DNA of 64,000 nt from Paenibacillus sp. CF384 (GTDB lineage Bacteria > Bacillota > Bacilli > Paenibacillales > Paenibacillaceae), in the NCBI RefSeq assembly GCF_900106745.1, contig NZ_FNNV01000005.1:248001-312000 (forward strand). Reading direction: 5' to 3'. Position 1 is the stretch's first letter. Each line of letters opens with the position of its first letter. Positions 43,368 through 53,232 of this stretch are shown in pieces. The notes beneath the pieces were generated by a model that saw only the letters and a program-made list of their open reading frames with translations, was not told where the DNA came from and made no database searches. The position numbers and the translations under genes are program-made.

Positions 43368-44191
43368 CCTTTTTCTGCTCCTTGTGTCAAACCCTCAACG
43401 ATGAAACGCTGTGCAAAGGCGAAAATCAATACCGTCGGAATGATCGACAATACCACTCCTGCGGACATTGAGCCCCAATCCACATCGAATTTTAGAATAA
43501 ATGAATTCATAGCGACCGGAATCGTCTTGAGTGAATCGTTATCAATAAACAAAGCGGCCAAGAACAACTCGTTCCAGTTCTGTACGAAGGCGAAAATAAA
43601 TGTAGATGCAATACCTGGCAGCATTACGGGAATAATAATCCGGATCAATGCCGACCAACGCGAGCAGCCATCGATCATAGCCGCTTCTTCAAGACTGCCG
43701 GGAATACGTTGGAAGAAGCCGCGCAGCATGATGGTCGAGAACGGGATTAGACCTACCGTGTACATCAAGACCAGCGCAATTCGGTGGTTAAGCAGGTTCA
43801 TCTGACTCATCATCAGATAAAGCGGTGCAAGCGCGATAAATCCGGGCAGCATCTGCGTAATGAAGAACGCTAACATGATTTGGCGATGTCCTCTGAAAGA
43901 AAACCGTGCAAGTACATACGCACTCAATACCGCAATAACCAATACGACGCATGCAGCCGAGATCGCAATCAGAAAGCTGTTGCCGATGTAGATGTGAAAC
44001 TTGGATATTTTGAAAATATTAATGAAATTATCAAGCGTAAAGGTAGTCGGCCAATACTTAATCGGATAGGAGAAAATATCCTTCTGCGGTTTAAGTGACG
44101 TGATGACGATCCAATAAAGCGGGAAGAGCATACCGATTAAGTACAGGGATAAGTAACCGATTCGAAACAGGCTCAGAAGGCGTTGCTTCAT
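43364..44191 (-). CDS. Sugar ABC permease, MalG type
   Basis: 275 residues, six membrane helices; EAA loop EEAAMIDGCSRWSALIRIIIPVMLP. CUT1 permease; its ATG shares one base with the stop of the MalF-type gene (TAATG). Partner of 44191 and of the binding protein at 45135. Confidence 0.93.
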   Translation of the reverse strand: MKQRLLSLFRIGYLSLYLIGMLFPLYWIVITSLKPQKDIFSYPIKYWPTTFTLDNFINIFKISKFHIYIGNSFLIAISAACVVLVIAVLSAYVLARFSFRGHRQIMLAFFITQMLPGFIALAPLYLMMSQMNLLNHRIALVLMYTVGLIPFSTIMLRGFFQRIPGSLEEAAMIDGCSRWSALIRIIIPVMLPGIASTFIFAFVQNWNELFLAALFIDNDSLKTIPVAMNSFILKFDVDWGSMSAGVVLSIIPTVLIFAFAQRFIVEGLTQGAEKG

Positions 44192-45072
44192 TAGAAATCA
44201 CCTACTTTCTCAGCCTTTGTGACTGCCAGGAAGAAGATTGTGTAAAGAAGGAGAATAACTATCATAATAATACCGATCGCTGATGCGGCACCGTAATCTC
44301 CGCCATACAGGATTTTGTCCAGCATGAGCGAGGACAGAATATGTGTAGTTCCGGCAGGACCGCCGTTGGTCAAGCCGTAAATAATTGTCGGATCATTGAA
44401 TATCCAAATCGCACGCAGCAGCGTTGTCGCGATAATAGTCGGCATAATGTAAGGCAGTGTTACGTTCAGGAATTTCCGCGCGCCTGTAGCACCGTCCATG
44501 TCCGCAGCTTCGTAGAGCTCGCCGGGAACGGATTGCAGGGCAGCCAGCAGCATGATGGCAAAGAAGGCTACGCCGTACCATACATTGGCCACAATTACGG
44601 ATACCATCGCCCATTTGGGATCGGATAGAAAACCAATACGCTCATTAATAATGCCTAGCTTGAGGAGCAAATCGTTGATAACACCGATTTGGGAGTTAAA
44701 CATCCATTTCCAAATCAGACCGATCAGGAAGCCGGATAATGCCCATGAGTAGAAGGCAAAGCCTTGATATATCCCTCTGCCTCTGAATTGTTTCTTCATC
44801 GCCAAAGCCAGCAGGAGACCGAATGTAAATTGCAAAATCAGGGAACAGAACACCCAATAGGCGCTGTTCTTCATGGCCATCATAATTTTAGGATCATGGA
44901 AAGCCGCTTTAAAGTTCGCCAAACCGACAAAATGTACATTACGTAAATCAAACAGCTTGTAATCTTGGAAAGCCATTAAGATCCCTTTGAGAAACGGATA
45001 ATACGTAAACACTAACACGAGACACAAAGCGGGAAGCAGCCCCGATAGTATAAAGATGCGTTGATTTTTCAT
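44191..45072 (-). CDS. Sugar ABC permease, MalF type
   Basis: 293 residues with six predicted helices and EAA loop YEAADMDGATGARKFLNVTLPYIMP. It follows the binding-protein gene after a 62-base gap holding a hairpin, a common way to keep permease levels below those of the binding protein. Confidence 0.93.
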   Translation of the reverse strand: MKNQRIFILSGLLPALCLVLVFTYYPFLKGILMAFQDYKLFDLRNVHFVGLANFKAAFHDPKIMMAMKNSAYWVFCSLILQFTFGLLLALAMKKQFRGRGIYQGFAFYSWALSGFLIGLIWKWMFNSQIGVINDLLLKLGIINERIGFLSDPKWAMVSVIVANVWYGVAFFAIMLLAALQSVPGELYEAADMDGATGARKFLNVTLPYIMPTIIATTLLRAIWIFNDPTIIYGLTNGGPAGTTHILSSLMLDKILYGGDYGAASAIGIIMIVILLLYTIFFLAVTKAEKVGDF

Positions 45073-45103
45073 AAGACACCGCCTTGCTCTTTGAATTTAG
45101 TAA

Positions 45104-45122
45104 GGGCGGCTTGTCGCCGCCC
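45104..45122 (-). terminator. Intra-operon hairpin between binding protein and permeases
   Basis: GGGCGGC-TTGTC-GCCGCCC, a 7-base GC stem without a strong T run. It likely stabilises the upstream mRNA or partly terminates. Confidence 0.65.
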
Positions 45123-45134
45123 TCCTGATATGCA

Positions 45135-46478
45135 TTATTTTGACACTTTAGCTTTCTCGTCTACCCAGTACTTATCCCACTTCTTCAGCGTATCATCCAG
45201 ATTCGCTTGACCAAGCAGAAGCGCTTGCGTAGTTTCCATTGCAACTTGTCCCCATTGTGCATTGCCTGCGTACTGGAATGCCGGTTTGAAGTTTACGAAA
45301 GTATCCGGTTGGTTGGACATGTCGAGCAATGTTGCGTAAGGACCTGTTTTGAAGAATTCATCTTCCGTAGCGCTGGAATGAACCGGAATAAGTCCAAAGT
45401 CTTTCGAGAATTGCGTGTTCTCAGCCGGGCTCGACAAGAATTCGATCAGCTTCCAAGCTGCTTCTTTATGCTCGGAATTAGTCGCGATACCCCAGCCTGC
45501 GCCACCTGCTGCGAACAATGCTTTGCCTGTTGGACCCGTTTGCAGTGGTGCCGTAGCCCAAGTGCCTGCGTCCATTTTCTCAGCAAGCGATTGAATAACG
45601 TCCGGATCTTGAAGCAGCATGCCGGTTACTCCGGAAGTAAAGGCTTGTACTTGCTCTTGGAAGCCCCAGTTAACGGAATCCGGTGGAGAAATTTCTTTGT
45701 AAATCTTCATGTAAAGCTCCATAGCTGCTTTCGCTTCAGGCGTCGAGTAGATGGTTGCGCCAGCTGTTGTAAACATGGAGTCTTCAACATTCACGTTAGC
45801 ACCGTTAAAAGCTTGAATCATAGCATCTGTTGTACCTGTGGAACCTGAACCACCACGGAAGGAGAAACCGAAACGGTTCTTCGCAGGATCTGTCAGCTTC
45901 TTGCCTGTTTCGTAGAGCTCATCCCACGTTTTCGGTGGTGTTAGACCCAATTCTTTGAACCAATCGGCACGATAGAACAATTGTCTCTCGTACAGACCGT
46001 TAGGAATGAAATACAATTTATCGCCGACGGAACCAACGGATTTGGATACCGCTGTCAATGTTCCGAAATCAGCCCATTTATCTGCGTATGTGTTTAGTGG
46101 CTCAACAAAGCCGTTATTCACCATTTCAGCAACGTTCAAGTCACGAACCTCAAGGATGTCGATATCTTCTTTGGCACCCAGCATCGTTCTGATCTTGTTG
46201 TCTGCTTGGTCGAATGGAGGGGAAATGAATTCGACTTCAATGTTCGGATTCGCAGCTTCAAACTTGTCAATCGAAGCTTGAATCAGTTTCGTTCTGTTCG
46301 GACTTGTTAAACTTTCGATCATGCGTAGCTTTACTTTCTCGTCACTTGCACCTGCGTTTGCATTTGCGTTTGAGTTACTAGCCGTGCCGTCATTCGAATT
46401 GTTACCGCATCCTGCCAAAAGACCAACTGATACAACACCACAAAGCAGTGTAGTAATAAGCTTGTTGCGACCTGTCAT
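45135..46478 (-). CDS. Sugar ABC transporter substrate-binding lipoprotein
   Basis: 447 residues from ATG 46478 behind AGGGGGATG. Signal peptide with lipobox GLLAGC, then an Asn/Ser/Ala linker. A family 1 binding protein of ordinary length (PNRTKLIQASIDKFEAANPNIEVEFI near the start, GGAGWGIATNSEHKEAAWKLIEFL late). First gene of the operon 45135-42186. Its promoter carries a regulator site and a cre-like sequence. Confidence 0.92.
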   Translation of the reverse strand: MTGRNKLITTLLCGVVSVGLLAGCGNNSNDGTASNSNANANAGASDEKVKLRMIESLTSPNRTKLIQASIDKFEAANPNIEVEFISPPFDQADNKIRTMLGAKEDIDILEVRDLNVAEMVNNGFVEPLNTYADKWADFGTLTAVSKSVGSVGDKLYFIPNGLYERQLFYRADWFKELGLTPPKTWDELYETGKKLTDPAKNRFGFSFRGGSGSTGTTDAMIQAFNGANVNVEDSMFTTAGATIYSTPEAKAAMELYMKIYKEISPPDSVNWGFQEQVQAFTSGVTGMLLQDPDVIQSLAEKMDAGTWATAPLQTGPTGKALFAAGGAGWGIATNSEHKEAAWKLIEFLSSPAENTQFSKDFGLIPVHSSATEDEFFKTGPYATLLDMSNQPDTFVNFKPAFQYAGNAQWGQVAMETTQALLLGQANLDDTLKKWDKYWVDEKAKVSK

Positions 46479-46525
46479 GAATGTCATCCCCCTATTTAAT
46501 TCGTGTATCACACAGTCATACTGTC

Positions 46526-46573
46526 ATCCTGTCTGATAGGTTGATTATAGTGAAAGCGCTTAAACCTTGTCAA
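46526..46573 (-). promoter_or_regulatory. Operon 2 promoter with cre-like site and FadR-type operator
   Basis: Minus strand: TTGACA (46568-46573), 18-base spacer, TATAAT (46544-46549). Within the spacer TGAAAGCGCTTAAA (46551-46564) matches a CcpA cre site except near its end. Just downstream of the -10 lies CCTGTCTGATAGG (46528-46540), a near copy of the palindrome at 47296. Confidence 0.8.
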
Positions 46574-46587
46574 GGAAAAAATTGCGC

Positions 46588-47268
46588 TTACTTGGCGCTT
46601 TTTATTTTCTCCTCGATGCAGTCCATCAGCTTGCCAAACTCTTCCAAAGCAGTCTGTGTATCATGCGCTGCAATGGCTTTAAACATCGTAATATGATACG
46701 GATACGTCTCATCAAAGAGCTGTTTGTTTCCAAGCGGATCGTTGAAAAACTTCTCATATAAGCCTGAAATCGAATCTAGCACGGTCTCTAGCACCGGATT
46801 ATTCGCAGCTTTAATAATATGATGATGGAAGGCTAAATCAATCTGCGAAGTGTCTTTATTGCCCTCTTTCAAAATGCGGTATTCTTCCAGACACTCTTCT
46901 ACTTCGGCAATTTGTTTGCTGGTAATCCGTTTGGATGCCAGCGCAACAGACTGTCCTTCCAGCGCTCTGCGTACTTCAAGAATGGATAACAGGAAATTCT
47001 TCTCCCGTTCAATCTTCACTTTCCCGGTAAAGCGGAACGTGTTGACGTCCTTAACAAAGATCCCTTTGCCATTGTGAACCTGAATAATATCCATCGCTTC
47101 CAAATAGCGAAGCGCTTCGCGCAGCGAGGAGCGGCCGACACCGAACATTTGCGTCATTTCTTCTACAGAGGGCAGCTTGTCGCCTTCGGAAAGATTCTTC
47201 TCTTCTATGAAGTTCTGAATCTCCTGGGATACTTGTTCATGTACGAGTATTTTTTGAATTTTCTTCAT
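46588..47268 (-). CDS. FadR-type GntR regulator of operon 2
   Basis: 226 residues. N-terminal winged helix (LPSVEEMTQMFGVGRSSLREALRYLEAM...GIFV), then an all-helical FCD domain with metal-type positions D-x3-H (DLAFHHHIIKAA) and a later His (YHITMFKAI). FadR/FCD proteins usually bind an acid or sugar acid and act as repressors. A perfect palindrome upstream of its start and a near copy in the next promoter suggest it controls itself and the transporter. Confidence 0.9.
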   Translation of the reverse strand: MKKIQKILVHEQVSQEIQNFIEEKNLSEGDKLPSVEEMTQMFGVGRSSLREALRYLEAMDIIQVHNGKGIFVKDVNTFRFTGKVKIEREKNFLLSILEVRRALEGQSVALASKRITSKQIAEVEECLEEYRILKEGNKDTSQIDLAFHHHIIKAANNPVLETVLDSISGLYEKFFNDPLGNKQLFDETYPYHITMFKAIAAHDTQTALEEFGKLMDCIEEKIKSAK

Positions 47269-47295
47269 TGTCCGTAGTTCGCCCTTTCACCTAGC

Positions 47296-47312
47296 TACCT
47301 GTCTGACAGGTA
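47296..47312. promoter_or_regulatory. Palindromic operator upstream of the FadR-type gene
   Basis: TACCTGTC-T-GACAGGTA, exact 8-base arms, 28 bases before the regulator's start codon. A 13-of-17 match recurs at 46526-46542. Confidence 0.8.
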
Positions 47313-47368
47313 CATCGTACGCGAGAAATGAGAACGCTGTCAACTGGAAATATACTTTAATAACCAAA

Positions 47369-47399
47369 TAGCCGGAGCTCCCTGAGGGGACTCCGGCTA
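47369..47399 (-). terminator. Terminator after the giant repeat gene
   Basis: TAGCCGGAG/CTCCGGCTA stem with an inner CCC/GGG, followed on the minus strand by TTTGGTTATT. Confidence 0.85.
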
Positions 47400-47414
47400 C
47401 AGTTTCTGCTTATT

Positions 47415-50400
47415 TTATTGGCCGATTCCGATCCAGTTCACGAAGCCGATCGGCTCTGGGCTGATTCGGGTCCGCACGATTGTCAATTGAACCGCTTCGG
47501 CTGTTTTGCTCTTGATTACTGCATAGCAGGAAGGCTGATCCGTCGTCGCAACGAACACATAGGCGTTGCTGCTGAATGACTGGTCGAATTCAATCGTAAT
47601 GTCAAGCTGCTCGCCTTGGCCTTGGAAGCTGTACGGCGCAAGCCCGAACTGCTGGATGACGGCTGTTTCCCGTTTGACCGTCGTAACCGGGGTGAAATCG
47701 AGCTTATCGCTGCTAATGCTGCCGTCTTGCAGCGAGCTTCCTTCCACAGCGACTTCCGGAGCCGGAGCTGGCTGAACCGGGAATGCATCTTCAGCAAAGT
47801 GAGCTGCCGTGATGCTGCCGAGAGCGATTTTGACACCTGTTACAGCGCCGTCTGCCAGTTGCTCTGAATTCACTGCTCCGATTGCAATGTGGCCTTCCTC
47901 GATGCAGCCGCTTGATATCGTTTGCTGAGTCGGCGCTAGTACGCCGGGTGCAAGCTTCTCGAGCGTAATTGCTCCGTCAGCGATCGCTTCCGTGCCAACC
48001 GCACCGACTGCCAGCTTCTCGGGGGTCACCGAACCGTTGCATAAAGCAACGCTTTCGATGGAGCCAGGGATGAGATGCGAGGTCGTAATGGAGCGTGCTG
48101 CGATCTTGCTAAGCGTCACTGAGCCGGCTTGCAGCTGGTTCTCGCCAACCGCTCCGTTCGCCAGCTTCGTGCCGCTGACGGCGCCATCGCTGAGCGCTTC
48201 GCTGCCCACGGAACCTGCTGCATAATGAGCAGTACCAATGGCTTTGTGTGCAATGATGTTTGAAGTCACTGCCCCATGCTGCAAGTGTCCTTCGCTTATT
48301 ATGCCCAGTGCCAGCTTGGTGCTCGTCACCGAGCTGTCGCTGAGCGCCTCCGTGCCGACCGACCCGAGCGCCAGCTTCGCACTTGTTACCGCGCTGTCGC
48401 TGAGTGCTTCCGTATCGACTGCGCTGCTCGCCAGTTTCGCACTTGTTACGGCATGGTCGCTAAGCGCTTCCGAGCCAACTGCTCCGCTTGCCAGCTTCGC
48501 GCTTGTTACCGCGCTGTCGCTGAGTGTTTCCGTGCCGACTGCGCTGCTCGCCAGTTTCGCACTTGTTACGGCGTGGTCGCTAAGCGCTTCCGAGCCAACT
48601 GCTCCGCTCGAGAGCTTCTCGCTTGTTACTGCTCCGTCACACAACGCCTTTGTACTGACTGCTCCGCCGGCCAGTTTCTCGCCTGTGACTGCGCTGTCGC
48701 TGAGTGCCGCCGAGCCAACCGAGCCGAGCGCGAGCTTCGCGCTTGTTACCGCGTTATTAAGGAGCGCATCAGTACCGACCGAGCCGCTCGACAGCTTCGC
48801 GCTAGTCACACAACCGTCGCTCAGCGCTTCTGTACCGACTGCTCCGCTAACCAGCTTCGCGCTTGTTACCGCATTGTCGCTGAGCGCTTCTGTACCGACT
48901 GCTCCGCTTGACAGTTTCGCGCTTGTTACCGCGTTATCGCCGATTGCTTCCGTGCCGACCGAACCGCCGGACAACTTCGCGCCTGTTACCGCGTTATCGC
49001 CGAGCGCTTCCGTGCCGACCGAGCCGACGGAGAGCTTCGCTCTTGTCACCGAGCCGTCGCTGAGCGCTTCCGTGCCGATTGCTCCGCTAGCCAGCTTCGT
49101 ACGTGTTACTGCGCTGTCAATGAGCGCATCTGTGCCGACCGAATCGCTTGCCAGCTTCGCACTTGTTACCGCGTTGTCGCCCAGCGCTTCCGTACCGACA
49201 GAACCGCTCGACAGCTTCGCGCTTGTTACTGCGCTGTTGCCCAGCGCTTCGGCGCTTACGGCTCCTTTGGCCAGCTTCGTGCCTGTGACTGCGTTATCGG
49301 CGAGCACATCCGTGCCGACTGCACCGGCTGCCAGCTTCGTGCTTGTTACCGCGTTGTCGCCCAGCGCTTCCGCGCCTACCGCTCCGCTTGCCAGCTTCTC
49401 GCGTGTTATCGAGCTATCGATCAGCGCTTCCGTGCTAACCGATCCGCTCGCAAGCTTCGCGCTTGTTACCGCTCCGTCGCTCAGCGCTTTCGCGCTTACC
49501 GCACTGATCGCCAGCTTCTCGCTTGTTACCGCGCTATCGCTGAGCGCATCCGTGCTCACGGCTCCCAGTGCCAGCTTAGCCGTCGTTACCGAGCCATCAA
49601 TCAGCACTTTCGTACTTACAGCGCCGTTCGCCAGCTTCACGCCCGTCACTGAGCTGTCGATGAGCGCTTCTGTGCTCACCGCTCCGCTCGACAGCTTCAC
49701 GCTTGTCACCGCTCCATCGCCGATTGCAACCGTGCCGACTGCTCCGCTTGACAGCTTCGCGCTTGTTACGACTCCGTCGCCAAGCGCTTTGGATCCTACA
49801 GCTCCAAGCGCCAGCTTCTCGCTCGTTACAACGCTGGTGCCAAGCGCATCTGTGTTCACTGCACCCGGCGCAAGCTTCACGCTTGTTACCGCTCCTTCGC
49901 TTAGCGCTTTCGTGCCAACCGCACCATTCGCCAGCTTCTCGCTGGTAACCGCGCTATCGCTCAGCGCTTCCGTGCCAACTGCTCCGCTGGCCAAGTGCGT
50001 GCTTTCGACCGCGCCTTCACTTAGCGCTTCCGAACCGACTGCGCCGTTCGCCAGCTTCGAGCTAATCACCGCTCCTTCGCCCAGCGCTTCGCTTCCGACA
50101 GCGCCTGCCGTCAGATGCGCGCTTGCGATCGATTTCGGTGCAATTTTGCTAAGCGTTACCGCACCTGGCTGCAAATGCCCTTCGCCAACCGCCGATGTTC
50201 CGATCGCTTCGGATCCAACCGCACCGCTGGCAATCTTCGTGCTACTGACAGCTCCGTCACTCAGCGTGTCGTTGCTGATCGTGCCTCTTTTGATCTTAAT
50301 GCCATGGATGATGCCATCCGGTGCTTTATCAAATGTGTAGAACTCCGAAGCCAAATGCGCCTGGGAGATCGACCCTTTGCGGATGTGATACCCTTGAATG

Positions 50401-53198
50401 GCTTCTGCCTTCAAATGTTTGCCCGCAATGGTTTCCAGTTGAATGTGATCGCCGTGCACAGAGAGCGATGAGAGCTTCGAGCTTGTTACCGCTTCGTCGC
50501 ACAGTTGATCCGTGCCAACGGACTCCTCGGACAAATGAAGCTGCAGGACGCTGTCGATCTTCAGATGCGTGCTGCCAACGGAAGACTCTGCGAGATGGTT
50601 GGAATCAATCGCAGAAGCAGCTACATGCTGGCCATGAATTGCGGAAGGTTCAATGGCACGCGAGCTTACCGCTTCATTTTGCAGATGATAACTCGCCACG
50701 CTTCCTTCGCTCAGCTTCGCTGCTGTAACCGAATCATTGCTCAGATGAACGTCGCGCACACTCTCCGCTGCAAGATGCGCGCCGAATACGGATTGCTCCG
50801 CCAAGTGCTTGCTGCCGACTGACTCGCTGCTCAGATGGCCGCCGGTTATCGATCCAAGTGCAAGCTTATCGCTCGTAACTGCACCTTGAGATAGCGCATC
50901 GCTGCCGACAATGCCCGGTGACAGATGACGCTCGTTGATAATGCCTTTGGCAAGATGCTCCGCATCGATTGCACCTTTTGCCAGATGCTTGCGTGTAACG
51001 GAGCCATGCGCCAACTGCTCGCTTGTAACTGAACCGTTCACCAGTTTAGCCGTTGTTACGCTGCTGTCAGCCAGCTTACTTGATGTCACCGCGCAGTCCG
51101 ACAGCTTATCAGTAGAAACACTCTCCGGTGAAAGCTTGAGGGAATTCACGATATGATCCGCCAAATGGTGAGAGTGAATCGAGCCCGCTGCCAAATGCCG
51201 TTCCGATACGGAACCGGTTGCCAGCTTAATCGATTTCACCGCTCCATCTTGAAGCGCGTTTGTTTCAATAGCGCCTTCGCTGATGTGATACGCTTCGATC
51301 AGCCCCGGTTGCAAATGCTGCGAGGAGACCGCCTCAGGCGAGATCGCTTCTTCCGTTACCGTTCCCGGCGATAGATGGAAGGCGCGAACCGCTTCGGGTC
51401 CGATCTTGTCAAACGTGACCGACTCATCCGCCAGATGTTTTGTCTGAATAGACAGCTCTGCCAGTTTCGAACTGGTCACACTGCCATCGATGAGCTTCTG
51501 CTCGCTGACCGACTCATCCTGCAGCTGTACTTGACCGACAGCAGCTGCGCTAATGTGCACCTGCTTCACCGACTGTGCAGCAAGCTTCTTATCCGTTACG
51601 GAATTGTTGGTCAGATGCCCGGTCGCTATACTGTCATCAATCAATTGCTTCGAACCGACCGAGTTCTCCGCCAGATGGCGTTCTTCAATCGTATCGGACA
51701 ACATCTTGTCGCCGCTGATGCTGAGTCTGCTAAGATGCTTACCGTGAACCGCATCATCAGTCAGCTTGCTTGCCGTAATGCTATGATCCGCGATCTTGGA
51801 TGCCGTAACCGCATGATCGACGAGTTTAATCGTGGAAATCGACAGGTCTGCAATTTTCGGTGACGAGATCGAGTAATCCTGCACATGCTCCGTACCGATT
51901 TCGGCGGCTGCGATATGCTGCGACTTCACGGCGCCATCCTGCAGTTCCTTCGAGCTGACAGCTCCTTGCGCAATGGATTCGGACGTTACGGAGCCGGCTT
52001 TCAGCTCTCTCGTGCCGACCGCCCCTTCAACCATATGGGCAGCTGTAATTTCGCCCTGCGCCAGATGTTTGCCCAGCAGTACGCCTGGTGCTACATGCTC
52101 CGCAAGCAGCAGTCCGGGCTGAAGATGGGAGGAGTCGATTGCTCCAATGCTGATCTTCTCACCGGTAATCGAGGCATCGCGAATCTTCGAGCGGGTGATG
52201 GAGCCTTCCGCAAGCTTGGAGGTTGAGATCGCTTCGTTGGCAATATTTTCGGTGCGGATCGCCGCACTTTTGATTTTGCTTGACGTAATGGTTTGATCTT
52301 CAAGCAGATCTGATGTAACAATGAGCGGCTTCAAATGTTTCGCTTCAATGGACCCTTCCGCGAGCTTATCGGCGCTGATTGTCCGGTCAGCCAGCTTCTC
52401 CGACGTAATGCTGTTGTCACGCAGCTTATCGCCTGTAATCGAGCGGTCGCGAATTTTCGTGCCTGAGATGGCATTCTTCGTCAAATGGTCGCCCGTAATG
52501 GACTCCGACGCGATTTTGGACGAAGTAATGGCACCGTTAGCGATTTTGATGCTTTCAACCGCGAAATCGGCAATCGTGTTCGTAATGACCGCACTCTGCT
52601 TAATCCGGTCGGAGTCAACCGTACCATATGCCAATTTAGCCGATGTGATGGCATTGTCGGCAATATCGTCCGTGTGTATGAAAGGCAGCGGGGAATCCGG
52701 CATGCGCTTCTCAGCCACTAACGCTTCTTTGCGCATGAGCTCCTGTTTCAACAGCTCCTCCATCTGTTCCATATGGAGTCGTTCTGCTTCTTCGTTCTCG
52801 CGGGCCAGCCGCTCTATTTCTTCTGTGATTGCCTGTAATTCTGCATCCGCCTGTGTATGAGGAATCAGCACGGCCGGCTCTTCCGAGACAACCACGACCG
52901 GCTCCTGCTGCAGCGCTTGTTGTTCCACAACTTCCGCAACTTCCTGCGCAGTAGTCACTTCAACCTCTTGCTGAGACTGTTCTTCCGGCTCCACTTGCTG
53001 CGTAACCTCTTCCGGAGTTTCTGTTTCCAGCACAGGTGCTGCTGCATTCACTTGAACCATTTTCTCTTCCGGTTTCGCCGATGTCGGCTTTTTCTTCTTC
53101 AATTCCTCGAGCCATTTCAACTCCGACGCGTTCGGATTATCCACATAAAATAACGGCTTCCGCCCTTTGGGGCCTTTTCCTTTGCTGCTCTTCGCCAT
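47415..53198 (-). CDS. Giant decapeptide-repeat protein (about 1927 aa)
   Basis: Starts at ATG 53198 behind AAGGAG. Residues 1-45 are basic (AKSSKGKGPKGRK; EELKKKK); ~45-120 Pro/Glu/Gln/Val-rich; ~120-165 a coiled coil (EEIERLARENEEAERLHMEQ). From ~175 to ~1800 run some 160 ten-residue units of the form [AS]-[VI]-x-[ST]-x-x-[LI]-x-x-[GD], usually alternating as AVTSAKLASG / AVGTEALSDS. Units near the N-terminus vary; the later ones are nearly uniform, at DNA level too (60-base period). The last ~85 residues are a separate beta domain ending VNWIGIGQ; public annotation has, I recall, a WIAG-tail label for such proteins. There is no signal peptide or LPXTG. It is probably a long beta-helical fibre, possibly on the spore. 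Confidence 0.88.
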   Translation of the reverse strand: MAKSSKGKGPKGRKPLFYVDNPNASELKWLEELKKKKPTSAKPEEKMVQVNAAAPVLETETPEEVTQQVEPEEQSQQEVEVTTAQEVAEVVEQQALQQEPVVVVSEEPAVLIPHTQADAELQAITEEIERLARENEEAERLHMEQMEELLKQELMRKEALVAEKRMPDSPLPFIHTDDIADNAITSAKLAYGTVDSDRIKQSAVITNTIADFAVESIKIANGAITSSKIASESITGDHLTKNAISGTKIRDRSITGDKLRDNSITSEKLADRTISADKLAEGSIEAKHLKPLIVTSDLLEDQTITSSKIKSAAIRTENIANEAISTSKLAEGSITRSKIRDASITGEKISIGAIDSSHLQPGLLLAEHVAPGVLLGKHLAQGEITAAHMVEGAVGTRELKAGSVTSESIAQGAVSSKELQDGAVKSQHIAAAEIGTEHVQDYSISSPKIADLSISTIKLVDHAVTASKIADHSITASKLTDDAVHGKHLSRLSISGDKMLSDTIEERHLAENSVGSKQLIDDSIATGHLTNNSVTDKKLAAQSVKQVHISAAAVGQVQLQDESVSEQKLIDGSVTSSKLAELSIQTKHLADESVTFDKIGPEAVRAFHLSPGTVTEEAISPEAVSSQHLQPGLIEAYHISEGAIETNALQDGAVKSIKLATGSVSERHLAAGSIHSHHLADHIVNSLKLSPESVSTDKLSDCAVTSSKLADSSVTTAKLVNGSVTSEQLAHGSVTRKHLAKGAIDAEHLAKGIINERHLSPGIVGSDALSQGAVTSDKLALGSITGGHLSSESVGSKHLAEQSVFGAHLAAESVRDVHLSNDSVTAAKLSEGSVASYHLQNEAVSSRAIEPSAIHGQHVAASAIDSNHLAESSVGSTHLKIDSVLQLHLSEESVGTDQLCDEAVTSSKLSSLSVHGDHIQLETIAGKHLKAEAIQGYHIRKGSISQAHLASEFYTFDKAPDGIIHGIKIKRGTISNDTLSDGAVSSTKIASGAVGSEAIGTSAVGEGHLQPGAVTLSKIAPKSIASAHLTAGAVGSEALGEGAVISSKLANGAVGSEALSEGAVESTHLASGAVGTEALSDSAVTSEKLANGAVGTKALSEGAVTSVKLAPGAVNTDALGTSVVTSEKLALGAVGSKALGDGVVTSAKLSSGAVGTVAIGDGAVTSVKLSSGAVSTEALIDSSVTGVKLANGAVSTKVLIDGSVTTAKLALGAVSTDALSDSAVTSEKLAISAVSAKALSDGAVTSAKLASGSVSTEALIDSSITREKLASGAVGAEALGDNAVTSTKLAAGAVGTDVLADNAVTGTKLAKGAVSAEALGNSAVTSAKLSSGSVGTEALGDNAVTSAKLASDSVGTDALIDSAVTRTKLASGAIGTEALSDGSVTRAKLSVGSVGTEALGDNAVTGAKLSGGSVGTEAIGDNAVTSAKLSSGAVGTEALSDNAVTSAKLVSGAVGTEALSDGCVTSAKLSSGSVGTDALLNNAVTSAKLALGSVGSAALSDSAVTGEKLAGGAVSTKALCDGAVTSEKLSSGAVGSEALSDHAVTSAKLASSAVGTETLSDSAVTSAKLASGAVGSEALSDHAVTSAKLASSAVDTEALSDSAVTSAKLALGSVGTEALSDSSVTSTKLALGIISEGHLQHGAVTSNIIAHKAIGTAHYAAGSVGSEALSDGAVSGTKLANGAVGENQLQAGSVTLSKIAARSITTSHLIPGSIESVALCNGSVTPEKLAVGAVGTEAIADGAITLEKLAPGVLAPTQQTISSGCIEEGHIAIGAVNSEQLADGAVTGVKIALGSITAAHFAEDAFPVQPAPAPEVAVEGSSLQDGSISSDKLDFTPVTTVKRETAVIQQFGLAPYSFQGQGEQLDITIEFDQSFSSNAYVFVATTDQPSCYAVIKSKTAEAVQLTIVRTRISPEPIGFVNWIGIGQ

Positions 53199-53232
53199 AG
53201 CCCTCTCCTTCTTCCACCTCAAATGTCATAGG

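Noticed and set aside
48238..50340. 700-codon open frame on the plus strand
   Set aside because: Antisense shadow of the 60-base coding repeats of the giant protein; a stop-free repeat unit leaves other frames open as well.
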